A stretch of 15,135 bases of DNA from an uncultured bacterium (GTDB lineage: Bacteria; Planctomycetota; Phycisphaerae; Sedimentisphaerales; Anaerobacaceae), in contig CAJVYK010000029.1 of the NCBI GenBank assembly GCA_913009865.1, positions 1-15,135 of the forward strand. The letters run 5' to 3'. The notes under the pieces were generated by a model. It saw only the letters and a program-made list of their open reading frames with translations, was not told the DNA's origin and did no database searches. The number at the start of each line of letters is the position of its first letter. Within the stretch, counting starts at the first letter, position 1. The position numbers and the translations under genes were made by a program. Shown here in pieces: positions 1-6,787 of the stretch.

Positions 1-513
1 CAGTTGTTTTTCCTTATCTGTCAGTCGCGTAAAAGTTTTTGCTTTGGCAATAAGGTTTGGGTTCGCATCGATGAATTTATCAACGGTAGATTGCAAAAAA
101 CCAAAACGTTTTTTACCGTCATCAAAAATAAACTTTCGCGCAATCAGGTCTCGTTTTCGCCAGCGATGAATTGTTTTTGTTGAAACACCAAGAGTTACTG
201 CGAGCTCTTCGATGGTATAAACTTTTTGGTTTTGCTCAGTAACAGGGCGGGCGAGCCGGCCGCTCAGCTTGGAAATAAAAATCCGCAGGTCTTCTGCAAG
301 CTCATCGCCTTTTATCAGCGGCAGTTCCGCCAGGCCTTTGGGGTGAAAGCCTGTAATTCGGAAACAGACGAACTCAAAAGGATACTCCTTGTCCTTATCA
401 ATAATCGCCAGCAGCTTCTCGGCAGAGTCCAGCTGCTTTTGGCGCTGGTTTTGAGGCGTAAACCGAAGCTGTATCAACAATTGTGCTAAATTTTGATTCT
501 GTATCCGGCGCAT
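1..513 (-). CDS. Helix-turn-helix regulator, possible sigma-factor-like protein (3' part cut off by window edge)
   Basis: This is a 171-codon open frame running off the left edge, so the C-terminus is missing. It starts at an ATG (511-513) with no obvious Shine-Dalgarno; the frame is open a little further upstream but has no other start. Residues 1-95 form a charged, mostly helical region containing the motif EYPFEFVCFRITGFHP. Residues about 99-120 (VYTIEELAVTLGVSTKTIHRW) look like a MerR/excisionase-type helix-turn-helix, and the following segment, with GFLQSTVDKFI at about 138-148, is the usual hydrophobic continuation of such a domain. The visible sequence ends in FTRLTDKEKQ. From memory, proteins with this architecture occur in Planctomycetota and are annotated as sigma-70-like factors; that identity is an inference, because the diagnostic C-terminal part lies outside the window. 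Transcription would begin near the heptamer hairpin at 525-594. Confidence 0.75.
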   Translation of the reverse strand, partial: MRRIQNQNLAQLLIQLRFTPQNQRQKQLDSAEKLLAIIDKDKEYPFEFVCFRITGFHPKGLAELPLIKGDELAEDLRIFISKLSGRLARPVTEQNQKVYTIEELAVTLGVSTKTIHRWRKRDLIARKFIFDDGKKRFGFLQSTVDKFIDANPNLIAKAKTFTRLTDKEKQL

Positions 514-524
514 AGTTAATGAAT

Positions 525-594
525 AGCGGACAGCGTTTAGCGTTTAGCGTATAGTTTTCATTTTCTATCCGCTACCCGCTATACTATATTTTCC
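525..594. repeat. Palindromic heptamer array upstream of the HTH gene
   Basis: Ten consecutive 7-nt units can be laid out without a gap. Units 525-559 read AGCGGAC, AGCGTTT, AGCGTTT, AGCGTAT, AGTTTTC. Units 560-594 read ATTTTCT, ATCCGCT, ACCCGCT, ATACTAT, ATTTTCC, which are the same type of unit on the opposite strand. The switch of strand at about 559/560 makes an imperfect inverted repeat: AGCGTTTAGCGTATAG on the left is matched by CTATCCGCTACCCGCT on the right, with 13 of 16 positions complementary. It lies 12-81 nt upstream of the HTH gene start and would be in or beside its 5' leader. Confidence 0.8.
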
Positions 595-612
595 TTTATG
601 ACCAAGTGTCCA
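583..612 (-). promoter_or_regulatory. Putative sigma-70-type promoter for the HTH gene
   Basis: On the minus strand TGGACA (607-612) and TATAGT (583-588) are separated by 18 nt; each differs by one base from the -35 and -10 consensus. The -10 box lies inside the heptamer array, so the transcript would begin with the repeat hairpin. This is based on sequence resemblance only; planctomycete promoters are poorly defined. Confidence 0.3.
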
Positions 613-630
613 TTTTAACAAATTCAGCGC

Positions 631-658
631 AAAAAAACAGCGTTAAAAAACGCTGCTT
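631..658 (-). terminator. Rho-independent terminator of the corrinoid protein gene
   Basis: On the minus strand a perfect 7-bp stem CAGCGTT/AACGCTG (649-655 and 638-644) with a 4-nt loop is followed directly by seven T (complement of 631-637). It lies about 40 nt after the stop codon of the corrinoid protein gene. Confidence 0.85.
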
Positions 659-697
659 TCAGGTTTTGTTGTGAGATAATAAGATGTGCAGCAAGTA

Positions 698-1324
698 TCA
701 GGAGACGAGGTTCTTGGCCAAATCGACAGCCGAGGCGGCGTCAGCGGAATAGCCGTCGGCGCCAATCTTGTCAGCGTAGCCCTGCGTTACCGGAGCGCCG
801 CCTATCATAATCTTGGCCGAAACGCCGGCCTCCTTCAGCGCCTTTATGGTTTTTTCCATAGCAGGCATTGTCGTAGTCAAAAGCGCACTCATACCAATCA
901 ACTGTACGCCAGTGGCCTTGGCCTGCTCAACGAACTTTTCAGGTTTAATATCAACGCCAAGATCAATAACTTCAAAGCCGGCGCCTTTTAGCATCATTGC
1001 CACTAAATTTTTACCGATATCGTGCAAATCGCCCTGCGCTGTTCCTATTAAAAACTTTCCAACCGGCTCGACACCGGCCTTAACAAGTTCCGGCTCAAGA
1101 ATTTCCATCGCCATTTTCATTGCCCGGGCGGCGATAAGCACCTCGGGTATGTAAACCTCGTTCTTTTTGAAACGTTCGCCAATAATGCCCATACCTGCAA
1201 TCAATCCGTCATTGAGAACACTTTCAGCCGCCGTACCCTCGTTAAGAGCCGCCCTGGTAATTTCCACCGTAGTATTTTGGTCACCTTTAATAATTGCGTC
1301 AGCTAATGCTTCCAAATCTGCCAT
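698..1324 (-). CDS. Corrinoid (B12-binding) methyltransferase protein, MtbC/MttC-like
   Basis: This 208-residue protein would carry a methyl group on a cobalamin cofactor between a substrate methyltransferase and an acceptor (THF or CoM type) methyltransferase in the cytoplasm. Residues 1-88 form the helical cap domain seen in corrinoid proteins (GLIAGMGIIGERF, then YIPEVLIAARAMKMAMEIL). Residues 90-208 are the Rossmann-like B12 domain with the cobalt-ligand motif D99-x-H101-x-x-G104 (DLHDIGKNLV), the S146-containing strand (GMSALLTTTMPAM) and the GG motif at 175-176 (MIGGAPVT). The length is typical of the family. The ATG start is supported by GAGGTG about 8 nt upstream (1333-1338). It is transcribed alone, away from the Etf operon, and is followed by a strong terminator. 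No methyltransferase or reductive activator is nearby, so the substrate cannot be told. Confidence 0.92.
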   Translation of the reverse strand: MADLEALADAIIKGDQNTTVEITRAALNEGTAAESVLNDGLIAGMGIIGERFKKNEVYIPEVLIAARAMKMAMEILEPELVKAGVEPVGKFLIGTAQGDLHDIGKNLVAMMLKGAGFEVIDLGVDIKPEKFVEQAKATGVQLIGMSALLTTTMPAMEKTIKALKEAGVSAKIMIGGAPVTQGYADKIGADGYSADAASAVDLAKNLVS

Positions 1325-1627
1325 CTTTAATTCACCTCAACAAAAAATAATTTGACCTGTTTGTATTTACTTTTCTCACGACCGAATATAGAGTTAGACA
1401 TTATTCTATTAGCCAAAACAAGTTCTAAATCGAACTTTTCGACTGTAAGAGCGGTTTTTGATGAAATAACCGTTTGAAAATAGCACAAACAGCAGGATAA
1501 CGCAAAAGAAAAACTGTGTTGTTGTAGATGTTTATGTATATTAAAGCGATGATATATGTAAGCGATAACCTAAATATGTGAGAACGCCTTAAGGTCTGAA
1601 AACCGGGTGTTTTTTGAAAGATATTTT
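1325..1627. other. Divergent intergenic region between the corrinoid gene and the etf operon
   Basis: About 300 AT-rich bases separate two divergent genes and must contain both promoters. The only clear element is the GAGGTG ribosome binding site of the corrinoid gene at 1333-1338. Short direct repeats of AAGCGAT (about 1545 and 1560) and a CCTTAAGG palindrome near 1588 are visible, but no convincing -35/-10 pair, riboswitch or small gene. No cobalamin-riboswitch-like structure was recognised. Confidence 0.5.
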
Positions 1628-3724
1628 ATGAGTAACTACATAGTTTTAGTAAAACAGGTTCCGGATGTAACGCAAATCACCGACAATGCGTTCGACCCCG
1701 AGAGCGGCACGCTGATTCGAAGCCGATTGGCCAGCGTAATCAACGAGCTGGACTCTCAGGCATTGGCTTTTGCGAATCGGATGAGGCAAATCGGCAGCAA
1801 CAAGACCGGCAAAATCATTGCCTTAACTATGGGTCCGCCGATGGCCGAAGAGGTTCTGCGATACAGCTTGAGCAGATGCGCAGATACAGCGGTACTGCTG
1901 ACCGATGCCAAACTGGGCGGAGCAGATACCGTAGCAACGGCAAATCCCTTAGCTTTTGCCGTCAGAAAAATAGTAAAAGAAATCCTCAACGAAGACAGCG
2001 ATTATTACGTAGTTTGTGGGATGCAGTCGGTGGACGGAGATACAGCTCAGGTACCGCCGCAAATCGCTGAGGAACTGGGGCTGGCCTGCATCGCTTATGC
2101 CACCGAAGCTGAGTTAAGGAACGAGCGGTTTGAATTTACACGGATTATCAGCGGCGGCAGCCAGGTGGTTGCCGCAAGGAAACTGCCGGCGGTAATAACC
2201 GTTGCCAAATACGAGTACCCGCTGTTCGCAACTTTCGCAGCGACACGACGAGCGAACAGAATGGAAATCGTTCGCTGGGGCGGCGACGACATCAAAGCAA
2301 CCCACATCGGGGTTAAAGGCTCGAAAACACGCGTAATACGAGTTTTTCCGCCGGGCAAAAGCGTCAGAAAATGCAGAGAGGTTGACAATGCAAAGTCGTT
2401 GGCCAAAATGCTTGTCAGCAGCTTCAAAAGCGGCAACGGCGATATTAGCCGGAATGGTAACGGGCAGGCAAGTTACTACATTTTGCCTGACAAGCGAGCA
2501 GAGAAGTTCGACAGAAGCTTCGAGGGTACAAAAAAGGAAAACGAAGATTTTAAGATATTAGCCGGCACGCTTAAAAAGCTCGGCATCAGCGAGATTAGCC
2601 AAATTGACGATACGGCTGAAGAAAAGATTCTCGCTGCTGTGGACAAACGTTTCCATAAGAAGGCCCTAAAGGATATGATAAATGGTCTGCAGTTGACCGA
2701 ACCGAGCTATAAGGGCCAGGTCTGGGTCGTCGCCGAACACAGCAATGGCAGGGTACATCCAGCGACGTTCGAGCTTATCGGCAAGGCCCGCGAGCTTGCA
2801 GACTCTCTGGAAACGAAAGTAGGCGTATGTTTAGCAGGGCACGGACTCGAACCGATGGCAAAAGAATTAATCGCCGCCGGTGCGGACAATATCTACATTA
2901 TCGAGGATAAACTGCTCAGCGTATTTGACCCGACTGCTTACCGCAAAGTTGTTGCCGACTGCATAAGCACATATTGGCCGCAAATCGTTCTGTTCGCCGC
3001 AACCGCTCAGGGCAGAATGCTGGCGCCAATGGTCTCATACCGGCTCGGCTGCGGATTGACCGCTGACTGCACTTCGCTGGATATCAGGGACAGCTCACGA
3101 AAGGGACAGATGGGTATCCTTATGCAGACCCGGCCGGCGCTCGGCGGCAACGTTATGGCGACTATCTGCACGAAAAATTCAAAGTCACAAATGGCTACGG
3201 CAAGGCCGGGCGTTATGAAAAGACTGCCCGCCGATGATTTGCGAACAGGCAGAATCATCAGGCACAAGGTCCGGCTTTCCAATGATGATATTAGTCTGGA
3301 AATTATAAAAACCGAACTGGGCGGAGGTGATGTGAACTTCGATACCGAGATAATTGTCAGCGGCGGTAAGGGAATGCAGAGCAGGGACAACTACGAACGG
3401 CTCGTAGGCTCGCTTTGCGATTGTCTGGGCAGAAAGCTGGGAGCGCAGGTTGAAAGAGGCGCTTCGCGGGCGGCGGTGGAGCAGGGCTTTGTCGAACGGA
3501 TGCACCAGGTCGGCCAAACCGGTACCGCTGTCAGGCCGAAACTTTACGTTGCCCTGGGAATATCCGGCGCCATTCAGCACATGATAGGCGTTGCAAACAC
3601 CGAGACTATCGTCGCCGTTAACAGCGACCCGAATGCACCGATATTCAAGCAGTGCGATTATTATATTATCGGAAATGTTGAAGATACAGTGCCGCAGTTA
3701 GTTCAGGCATTGGAGGCGGAATAA
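1628..3724 (+). CDS. etfBA: Fused electron transfer flavoprotein, beta-alpha (EtfB-EtfA)
   Basis: This single 698-residue chain joins both ETF subunits. Residues 1 to about 265 are EtfB (start MSNYIVLVKQVPD, and SVDGDTAQVPP at 134-144). Residues about 364-698 are EtfA, ending in the FAD domain with GASRAAVEQG, GQTG (629-632), GISGAIQH (644-651) and NSDPNAPIF (665-673). Between them lies a charged, cysteine-free linker of about 95 residues. ETFs accept electrons from flavin dehydrogenases and pass them to ETF:quinone oxidoreductase, which is encoded next. The DGDTAQV-type motif is the form I associate with bifurcating rather than AMP-binding EtfB; that is an inference. The ATG at 1628 was chosen because EtfB homologues begin right there; an in-frame GTG at 1607 would add seven unconserved residues. 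The ribosome binding site is weak (GAAAG at 1616-1620). Confidence 0.93.
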   Translation: MSNYIVLVKQVPDVTQITDNAFDPESGTLIRSRLASVINELDSQALAFANRMRQIGSNKTGKIIALTMGPPMAEEVLRYSLSRCADTAVLLTDAKLGGADTVATANPLAFAVRKIVKEILNEDSDYYVVCGMQSVDGDTAQVPPQIAEELGLACIAYATEAELRNERFEFTRIISGGSQVVAARKLPAVITVAKYEYPLFATFAATRRANRMEIVRWGGDDIKATHIGVKGSKTRVIRVFPPGKSVRKCREVDNAKSLAKMLVSSFKSGNGDISRNGNGQASYYILPDKRAEKFDRSFEGTKKENEDFKILAGTLKKLGISEISQIDDTAEEKILAAVDKRFHKKALKDMINGLQLTEPSYKGQVWVVAEHSNGRVHPATFELIGKARELADSLETKVGVCLAGHGLEPMAKELIAAGADNIYIIEDKLLSVFDPTAYRKVVADCISTYWPQIVLFAATAQGRMLAPMVSYRLGCGLTADCTSLDIRDSSRKGQMGILMQTRPALGGNVMATICTKNSKSQMATARPGVMKRLPADDLRTGRIIRHKVRLSNDDISLEIIKTELGGGDVNFDTEIIVSGGKGMQSRDNYERLVGSLCDCLGRKLGAQVERGASRAAVEQGFVERMHQVGQTGTAVRPKLYVALGISGAIQHMIGVANTETIVAVNSDPNAPIFKQCDYYIIGNVEDTVPQLVQALEAE

Positions 3725-3729
3725 AAAAA

Positions 3730-5397
3730 GTGCCGAATACTAAAAACTACAACAAAGTACAGGTTCTGATAGTCGGTGCAGGCCCGGCCGGCCTGGCGGC
3801 GGCGATACATCTCAAAGCCGAGAAGCCGGAGACTGAGGTCTGCGTCATAGAAAAAGCGGCCGACCTGGGCAATCACAATCTGTCCGGTGCGGTTTTGGAA
3901 GCTGAGCCGCTGCATACACTACTGGATTCGGCTGTGCCGGGATGGCGGGAAAGTGAAGCCGCCAGAGAGGTGCTGGCAAGCAGGATTGATAAAGACGACA
4001 TAATGTTCTTTACGAAGAACAGGGCGATTAACATTTTCCCGATGATTAAGCTTGCCGGAATCTTCAGATTGGGCTTTGGTCAAATGATACACATCGCAGA
4101 TTACTCCGTACAAGTAAGTAAATTGGCTAAATGGCTGGGCCGGATAGCAGAAGATATGGAGGTAGAGGTACTGACCGGCTTTGCTGCCGAAGATATTATT
4201 CTCGATGAATCGACCAATATGGCAACAGGTGTCAAGCTCGTTGACCAGGGTCGTGATAAAGAGGGAAATAAACAGCCGAACTTCGTCGAAGGCGAAATCA
4301 TAAACGCTGATTTCGTGGTGCTGGCCGAAGGTTGTGACGGACTGCTGACGGAGAAATTCATCGAGAAGGCCGGGTTGAAAAGAGATGCCAGTCAACTTTA
4401 CTCGGTAGGTGTCAAAGAGCTGATAAAGGTAAGCAGTGAGCAATACGATAAATTCACATCAGGGCGCGTTGTTCACGCTATGGGCTTTCCTTTATGGACG
4501 CCGGTTATTGGGCCGGGGATGTTCGGCGGCGGTATTGTATACGCCGGCGTTAAAGACCACCTTTCCGTTGGAATGATAGTCGGCGCCGACTGGAAATACT
4601 ACGATTTTAATCCGCAGGATGCGCTGACAAATTTCAAGAATCATAAGTTTGTAAAGCAGTTTATCGACGGCGGTACGGTGGTAGAGGCGGGGGCGAAGAT
4701 GATTCCGGAAGGCGGATACTACGCCATTCCAAGAGAGGCGGAAACCGGCTCCATCGGCAAAGGCAATTGTATGATACTTGGTGACAGTGCCGGCTTTGTA
4801 AATATGCTCAAAATCAAGGGCCTGCACAATGCGATTGATTCAGGTATCCAGGCGGCAAAAGCAATTACTGAAACCCTTAACAGTCCAGAAACAGCAGCGG
4901 TTAAATATACAGAGCTGATTGAGCGGTCAAACGTTATTAAAGAAATGAAATCGTCCAAAAATTTCCGGCAGACAATCGCCAAATTCGGGCCTTTGCTGGG
5001 AATGCCGCTGTCTGTTTTTGGGGGACTGTTGCCGAAATTCAAGATTGAAAAAGACTATGAGGCGATGACTACCGCCCGATACCGGCTTAAAGGTAATCAG
5101 GAATTCGATAAGGACACTTTTACAGCAGTGGTGGCGACCGAGCATCGCGAAGACCAGCCCAGCCACCTGAAAATTTTAAATGGTAATATTTGTGTACAGA
5201 AGTGTATTCCTGAATTCAACGGCCCCTGTATCACGTTTTGCCCTGGCGGCGTATATGAAACCATCAACGGCAAGTTAAAACCCGCCAATCCATCCAACTG
5301 CGTGCACTGTAAGAGCTGCCAGCGAAAGTGTCCGTTCGACAATATCAGGTGGACGGCGCCGGAAGGCGGCGGCGGGCCGCGCTATAAGCGAATGTAA
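3730..5397 (+). CDS. Electron transfer flavoprotein:quinone oxidoreductase (ETF-QO/FixCX-like)
   Basis: This 555-residue membrane-associated flavo-iron-sulfur protein takes electrons from reduced ETF and gives them to quinone. The N-terminal dinucleotide fold has GAGPAGLAAA (16-25). The second FAD/quinone region contains ILGDSAGFVNMLKIKGLHNA. The C-terminal domain carries the ferredoxin-like cluster with C524-x2-C527-x2-C530 and the closing PEGGGGPRY motif; C504 (CPGGVYE) completes the normal ligand set. There are extra cysteines at 488, 492, 500 and 534, so a second cluster is possible. The start is a GTG (3730), preceded by GGAGG at 3712-3716, 13 nt away, inside the end of etfBA; only 5 nt separate the genes, so they form an operon. 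The last codons of this gene are duplicated at 6142-6159. Confidence 0.94.
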   Translation: MPNTKNYNKVQVLIVGAGPAGLAAAIHLKAEKPETEVCVIEKAADLGNHNLSGAVLEAEPLHTLLDSAVPGWRESEAAREVLASRIDKDDIMFFTKNRAINIFPMIKLAGIFRLGFGQMIHIADYSVQVSKLAKWLGRIAEDMEVEVLTGFAAEDIILDESTNMATGVKLVDQGRDKEGNKQPNFVEGEIINADFVVLAEGCDGLLTEKFIEKAGLKRDASQLYSVGVKELIKVSSEQYDKFTSGRVVHAMGFPLWTPVIGPGMFGGGIVYAGVKDHLSVGMIVGADWKYYDFNPQDALTNFKNHKFVKQFIDGGTVVEAGAKMIPEGGYYAIPREAETGSIGKGNCMILGDSAGFVNMLKIKGLHNAIDSGIQAAKAITETLNSPETAAVKYTELIERSNVIKEMKSSKNFRQTIAKFGPLLGMPLSVFGGLLPKFKIEKDYEAMTTARYRLKGNQEFDKDTFTAVVATEHREDQPSHLKILNGNICVQKCIPEFNGPCITFCPGGVYETINGKLKPANPSNCVHCKSCQRKCPFDNIRWTAPEGGGGPRYKRM

Positions 5398-5398
5398 A
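5381..5398 (+). repeat. 18-bp direct repeat, left copy (3' end of ETF-QO gene)
   Basis: GCTATAAGCGAATGTAAA covers the last ETF-QO codons (Y-K-R-M), the stop codon and one following base. The same 18 bases recur without mismatch at 6142-6159. In both copies CGGGC lies just upstream, separated from the 18-mer by three differing bases. Confidence 0.9.
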
Positions 5399-5470
5399 AC
5401 AAGCACTCGCCACAAAACAGGCCCGATAATCCGAAATCGGCAATCACACACCATCACAAATAAAATCGAT

Positions 5471-5499
5471 GCCATTTTGGCTTTTGGCTTTTTTTTAGT
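5471..5499 (+). terminator. Possible weak terminator after the ETF operon
   Basis: GCCATTTTGGC can form a very short GCCA/TGGC stem and is followed by TTTTGGC and a run of eight T. The T-tract is convincing but the stem is short, so this is a tentative call. It lies about 75 nt after the ETF-QO stop. Confidence 0.35.
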
Positions 5500-5600
5500 A
5501 TGTTTTAAACAAAGGTACAGGCCGACAATTTGGTAAAACCGGTAGCGATAATACAAAACCGCAGCACAAAAACGAAGGATAAAAGAGAGGAGAATGAATT

Positions 5601-6113
5601 ATGAAAACTTTAGCTAAAGTTTTGTTAGCGGCAGTGTTGGTTGTGGGGCTTGAAGCAGTGGCAATGGCAGTAACCGACAGCTGCACGCAGACAGTAACCA
5701 TCACGTTCAGTGAGATTGCCGACATCGCTGTAAGCGGTGACCCGGCAACTTTGACAATTAGTGCACCTGCAACCACTGGCCAGTTACCCGCAGACCAAAC
5801 GGATGCTACCACCACAATGGCCTGGACCTCAAACGTCGCTGTCGGCCTGACCAGAAAAATCACCGGCAGCATAGATGGGTTGTTCGCCAATATCGACCTG
5901 TATGTAACGATAGCGGCTCCGGGCGGTACCGACGGTACTTCAGTCGGAGAGACGCTATTTGTCGCGGCAATTACCAACTATGATTTTGTAACAGCGATAG
6001 GAAACAGCAATACCTCTTCTCAGACGATAACTTATAGGGCGTCAGTAACTTCATTAGGAACTCCATACACAACGTCACAGATAGTTACCTGGACACTCAC
6101 TGAAGATGCCTGA
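5601..6113 (+). CDS. Small secreted beta-rich protein of unknown function
   Basis: The 170-residue product has a clear Sec signal peptide: K3-K6, a hydrophobic stretch LLAAVLVVGLEAVAMA, and probable cleavage after AMA (23). The mature part is rich in T, S, A and V with alternating beta-strand patterns, one cysteine (28), and the segments TMAWTSNVAVGLTRKITG and IVTWTLTEDA, which recall small extracellular beta-sandwich proteins such as WxL-like or putative surface proteins. I do not recognise a named family and assign no function. The ribosome binding site is strong (GAGAGGAG, 5585-5592, 8 nt before ATG). It sits between two copies of an 18-bp repeat derived from the ETF-QO gene end and faces csrA convergently. 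It does not look functionally linked to either neighbour. Confidence 0.85.
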   Translation: MKTLAKVLLAAVLVVGLEAVAMAVTDSCTQTVTITFSEIADIAVSGDPATLTISAPATTGQLPADQTDATTTMAWTSNVAVGLTRKITGSIDGLFANIDLYVTIAAPGGTDGTSVGETLFVAAITNYDFVTAIGNSNTSSQTITYRASVTSLGTPYTTSQIVTWTLTEDA

Positions 6114-6141
6114 TGATGCTGAAAGTGTTGGTTCGGGCTAT

Positions 6142-6159
6142 GCTATAAGCGAATGTAAA
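6142..6159 (+). repeat. 18-bp direct repeat, right copy
   Basis: This is an exact copy of 5381-5398, 761 bp downstream and 28 nt after the stop of the small secreted gene. With the preceding CGGGC the copy would read G-L-C-Y-K-R-M-stop in the ETF-QO frame, against G-P-R-Y-K-R-M-stop at the real gene end, so it is a vestige of that gene's 3' end. Confidence 0.88.
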
Positions 6160-6253
6160 GTAAAGCGCATAAAAAAACGTGTCTTGTTGAAATGGTTGTC
6201 CAAAAAAATGGTGTGCAAAATTTGATAACAGCAGACTTGTCAGCTTGATAATC

Positions 6254-6445
6254 TTACTGCTGCTTCGCCTTTTTCTCGCTCTTTTCGCGCTGAATCGCCT
6301 CGTATACTTCCATGCGATGAACCGGTATACTCTTCGGTGCCGTTATACCCAAACGAACCTTATCCCCGCGGACATCGACGATGGTAATTTTGACATCATC
6401 GCCAATCATAATCGACTCATCTTTTTGCCTACTCAAAACCAACAT
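6254..6445 (-). CDS. csrA: Carbon storage regulator CsrA (RNA-binding translational regulator)
   Basis: This 63-residue protein is the standard CsrA/RsmA length. CsrA dimers bind GGA motifs in mRNA leaders and control translation and stability. The family landmarks are all present: MLVLSR at the start with L4 and R6, IGDDVKITIVDV (14-25), VRLGITAP (30-37) and PVHRMEVYEAI (41-51) with R44, the residue needed for RNA contact. The tail (REKSEKKAKQQ) is a short charged extension. The ATG at 6443-6445 was preferred over the in-frame TTG at 6449-6451 because GGAG (6452-6455) stands exactly 6 nt before that ATG and directly abuts the TTG, and because homologues begin MLVLSR. No fliW or flagellar gene is nearby. 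Confidence 0.96.
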   Translation of the reverse strand: MLVLSRQKDESIMIGDDVKITIVDVRGDKVRLGITAPKSIPVHRMEVYEAIQREKSEKKAKQQ

Positions 6446-6787
6446 TCTCAACTCCTTTTGTGGGTTGGTCTTATTAAGACTCTACGAAAAGAACCAGCTA
6501 AGTGTTCACCCATCTGCTCGCCAAACACTTTTATATGCCGTTGTTCTAAACGGCTCAGTCCAAAAACAACAATACTCAACCCCTGATTAAATCAGAGTGT
6601 AACTCTTCAAACACAACTATATTTTCGGCTAATTCCAAGACCGAAAACAACCATTTTTTCTTTTGTTTTGACCGTGAAGATTGATTATGGGACTGGTATG
6701 TGCATAACTGCTTAAAAGGCACACACTTATCTAAAAAAGAAGGCCTGAAAAAAGATGCGTTAAATTTACCAAACCCCGCCCAATTTG
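6446..6787. other. csrA leader and intergenic region with several small hairpins
   Basis: 342 bases lie between the membrane-protein gene and csrA, both on the minus strand. Perfect short inverted repeats are AAGTGTT/AACACTT (6500-6506 with 6524-6530), GCCGTT/AACGGC (6537-6542 with 6549-6554), a CTGATTTAATCAG palindrome around 6574-6586, and TTTTCGG/CCGAAAA (6622-6628 with 6641-6647). They would be stacked in the csrA 5' leader if transcription starts near 6600 or further upstream. No good terminator for the upstream gene and no supported small gene were seen. Confidence 0.45.
6452..6455 (-). promoter_or_regulatory. csrA ribosome binding site that decides the start
   Basis: GGAG on the minus strand with a 6-nt spacer to ATG 6445. 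It is preceded by ACAAAA, so the site also resembles a CsrA target (GGA core), which would fit autoregulation; the latter is inference. Confidence 0.7.

Noticed and set aside
226..489. 87-codon plus-strand open frame at the left edge
   Set aside because: It is antisense to the HTH gene, whose product has a recognisable helix-turn-helix; the plus-strand product has no such features and no ribosome binding site.
1325..1627. Cobalamin riboswitch in front of the corrinoid protein gene
   Set aside because: No B12-box-like sequence or branching structure was found; the gene also uses rather than makes B12.
3919..4443. 174-codon minus-strand open frame
   Set aside because: It lies wholly within the well-supported ETF-QO gene and encodes no recognisable motif.
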